Assembly (NCBI RefSeq): GCF_000218875.1
Contig: NC_015709.1
Location: forward strand, 372,001 to 436,000
Source of the DNA: Zymomonas mobilis subsp. pomaceae ATCC 29192
Lineage (GTDB): Bacteria; Pseudomonadota; Alphaproteobacteria; Sphingomonadales; Sphingomonadaceae
Length of the DNA stretch: 64,000 nucleotides
Direction of reading: 5' to 3'
How positions within the stretch are numbered: position 1 is the first letter of the stretch; each line of letters begins with the position of its first letter. The translations under genes were made by a program, and so were the position numbers. Under the pieces are notes generated by a model that was given only the letters and a program-made list of their open reading frames with translations, was not told the DNA's origin and made no database searches. Of the stretch, positions 63,954 through 64,000 are shown piece by piece.

Positions 63954-64000
63954 ATGACACAGGAAAATCCTCTTCGCATTGCAGCCCAAAAATCTAAAGC
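63954..64000 (+). CDS. Start of a gene cut by the window end
   Basis: ATG at 63954 opens MTQENPLRIAAQKSKA with AGGA ten bases before it, running off the window. Too short to identify. The upstream palindromes suggest a regulated gene. Confidence 0.5.
   Translation, partial: MTQENPLRIAAQKSK

Overview
The window looks like chromosome from an alphaproteobacterium of the order Sphingomonadales, most probably Zymomonas or a close relative. Supporting signs are the neighbour order aat / DUF2155 / mlaD typical of sphingomonads, a sphingomonad-type PAS_5 protein, a GH108 muramidase of the ZliS family (a family named from Zymomonas), glucan synthesis genes opgG-opgH, and moderately AT-rich DNA with very AT-rich gaps. 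The taxonomic call is inference from remembered family patterns; no search was run. I found no insertion sequence, integrase, CRISPR array or rRNA operon.

Layout. 1-6.4 kb: a MarR regulator with guanine deaminase, a PafA-type alkaline phosphatase, an aspartate/aromatic aminotransferase and a DMT exporter. 6.6-9.5 kb: a GST, an orphan small ORF, then a compact phage-type lysis cassette (GH108 endolysin, holin, i-spanin, and an overlapping o-spanin lipoprotein) with no other phage genes around it and two tandem terminators in front. 9.5-20 kb: P1 peptidase, aat, DUF2155 and mlaD, a double cold-shock protein, secA, argJ, an ASCH protein and a DUF6624 secreted protein. 20-27 kb: nitronate monooxygenase-like flavoprotein, catalase, and a large periplasmic-propeller diguanylate cyclase. 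27-34 kb: copper genes copA-copZ, folD, ilvE and a Tat-exported DUF885 protein. 34.5-39.2 kb: capsule/exopolysaccharide export genes (OPX lipoprotein, KpsT-like ATPase, glycosyltransferase, KpsE-like protein) without a permease gene. 39.4-47 kb: tRNA-Arg(CCG), opgH and opgG, and a GH35-like protein whose catalytic glutamates seem to be missing. 47-54.7 kb: leuA behind a leucine-rich leader peptide and attenuator-like hairpins, a TonB-dependent receptor behind a dyad operator, a small basic protein, and gltX with nadE. 54.9-64 kb: a PAS protein, tRNA-Thr(CGT), an orphan ORF in AT-rich DNA, a NERD protein, a protein made of twelve 42-43-residue TPR-like repeats, a class C beta-lactamase-like hydrolase, a DinG-type helicase and the start of one more gene.

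Most genes are single units or short operons: marR-guaD, endolysin-holin-Rz-Rz1, mlaD-DUF2155, copA-copZ, kpsT-like/GT/kpsE-like, opgG-opgH and nadE-gltX. Envelope and surface functions are prominent. The best candidate for an undescribed system is the free-standing lysis cassette, which could act as a holin/endolysin/spanin (type 10-like) protein release machine. Next come the leuA attenuator and a recurring CCCT-N4-AGGG palindrome in front of at least three genes.
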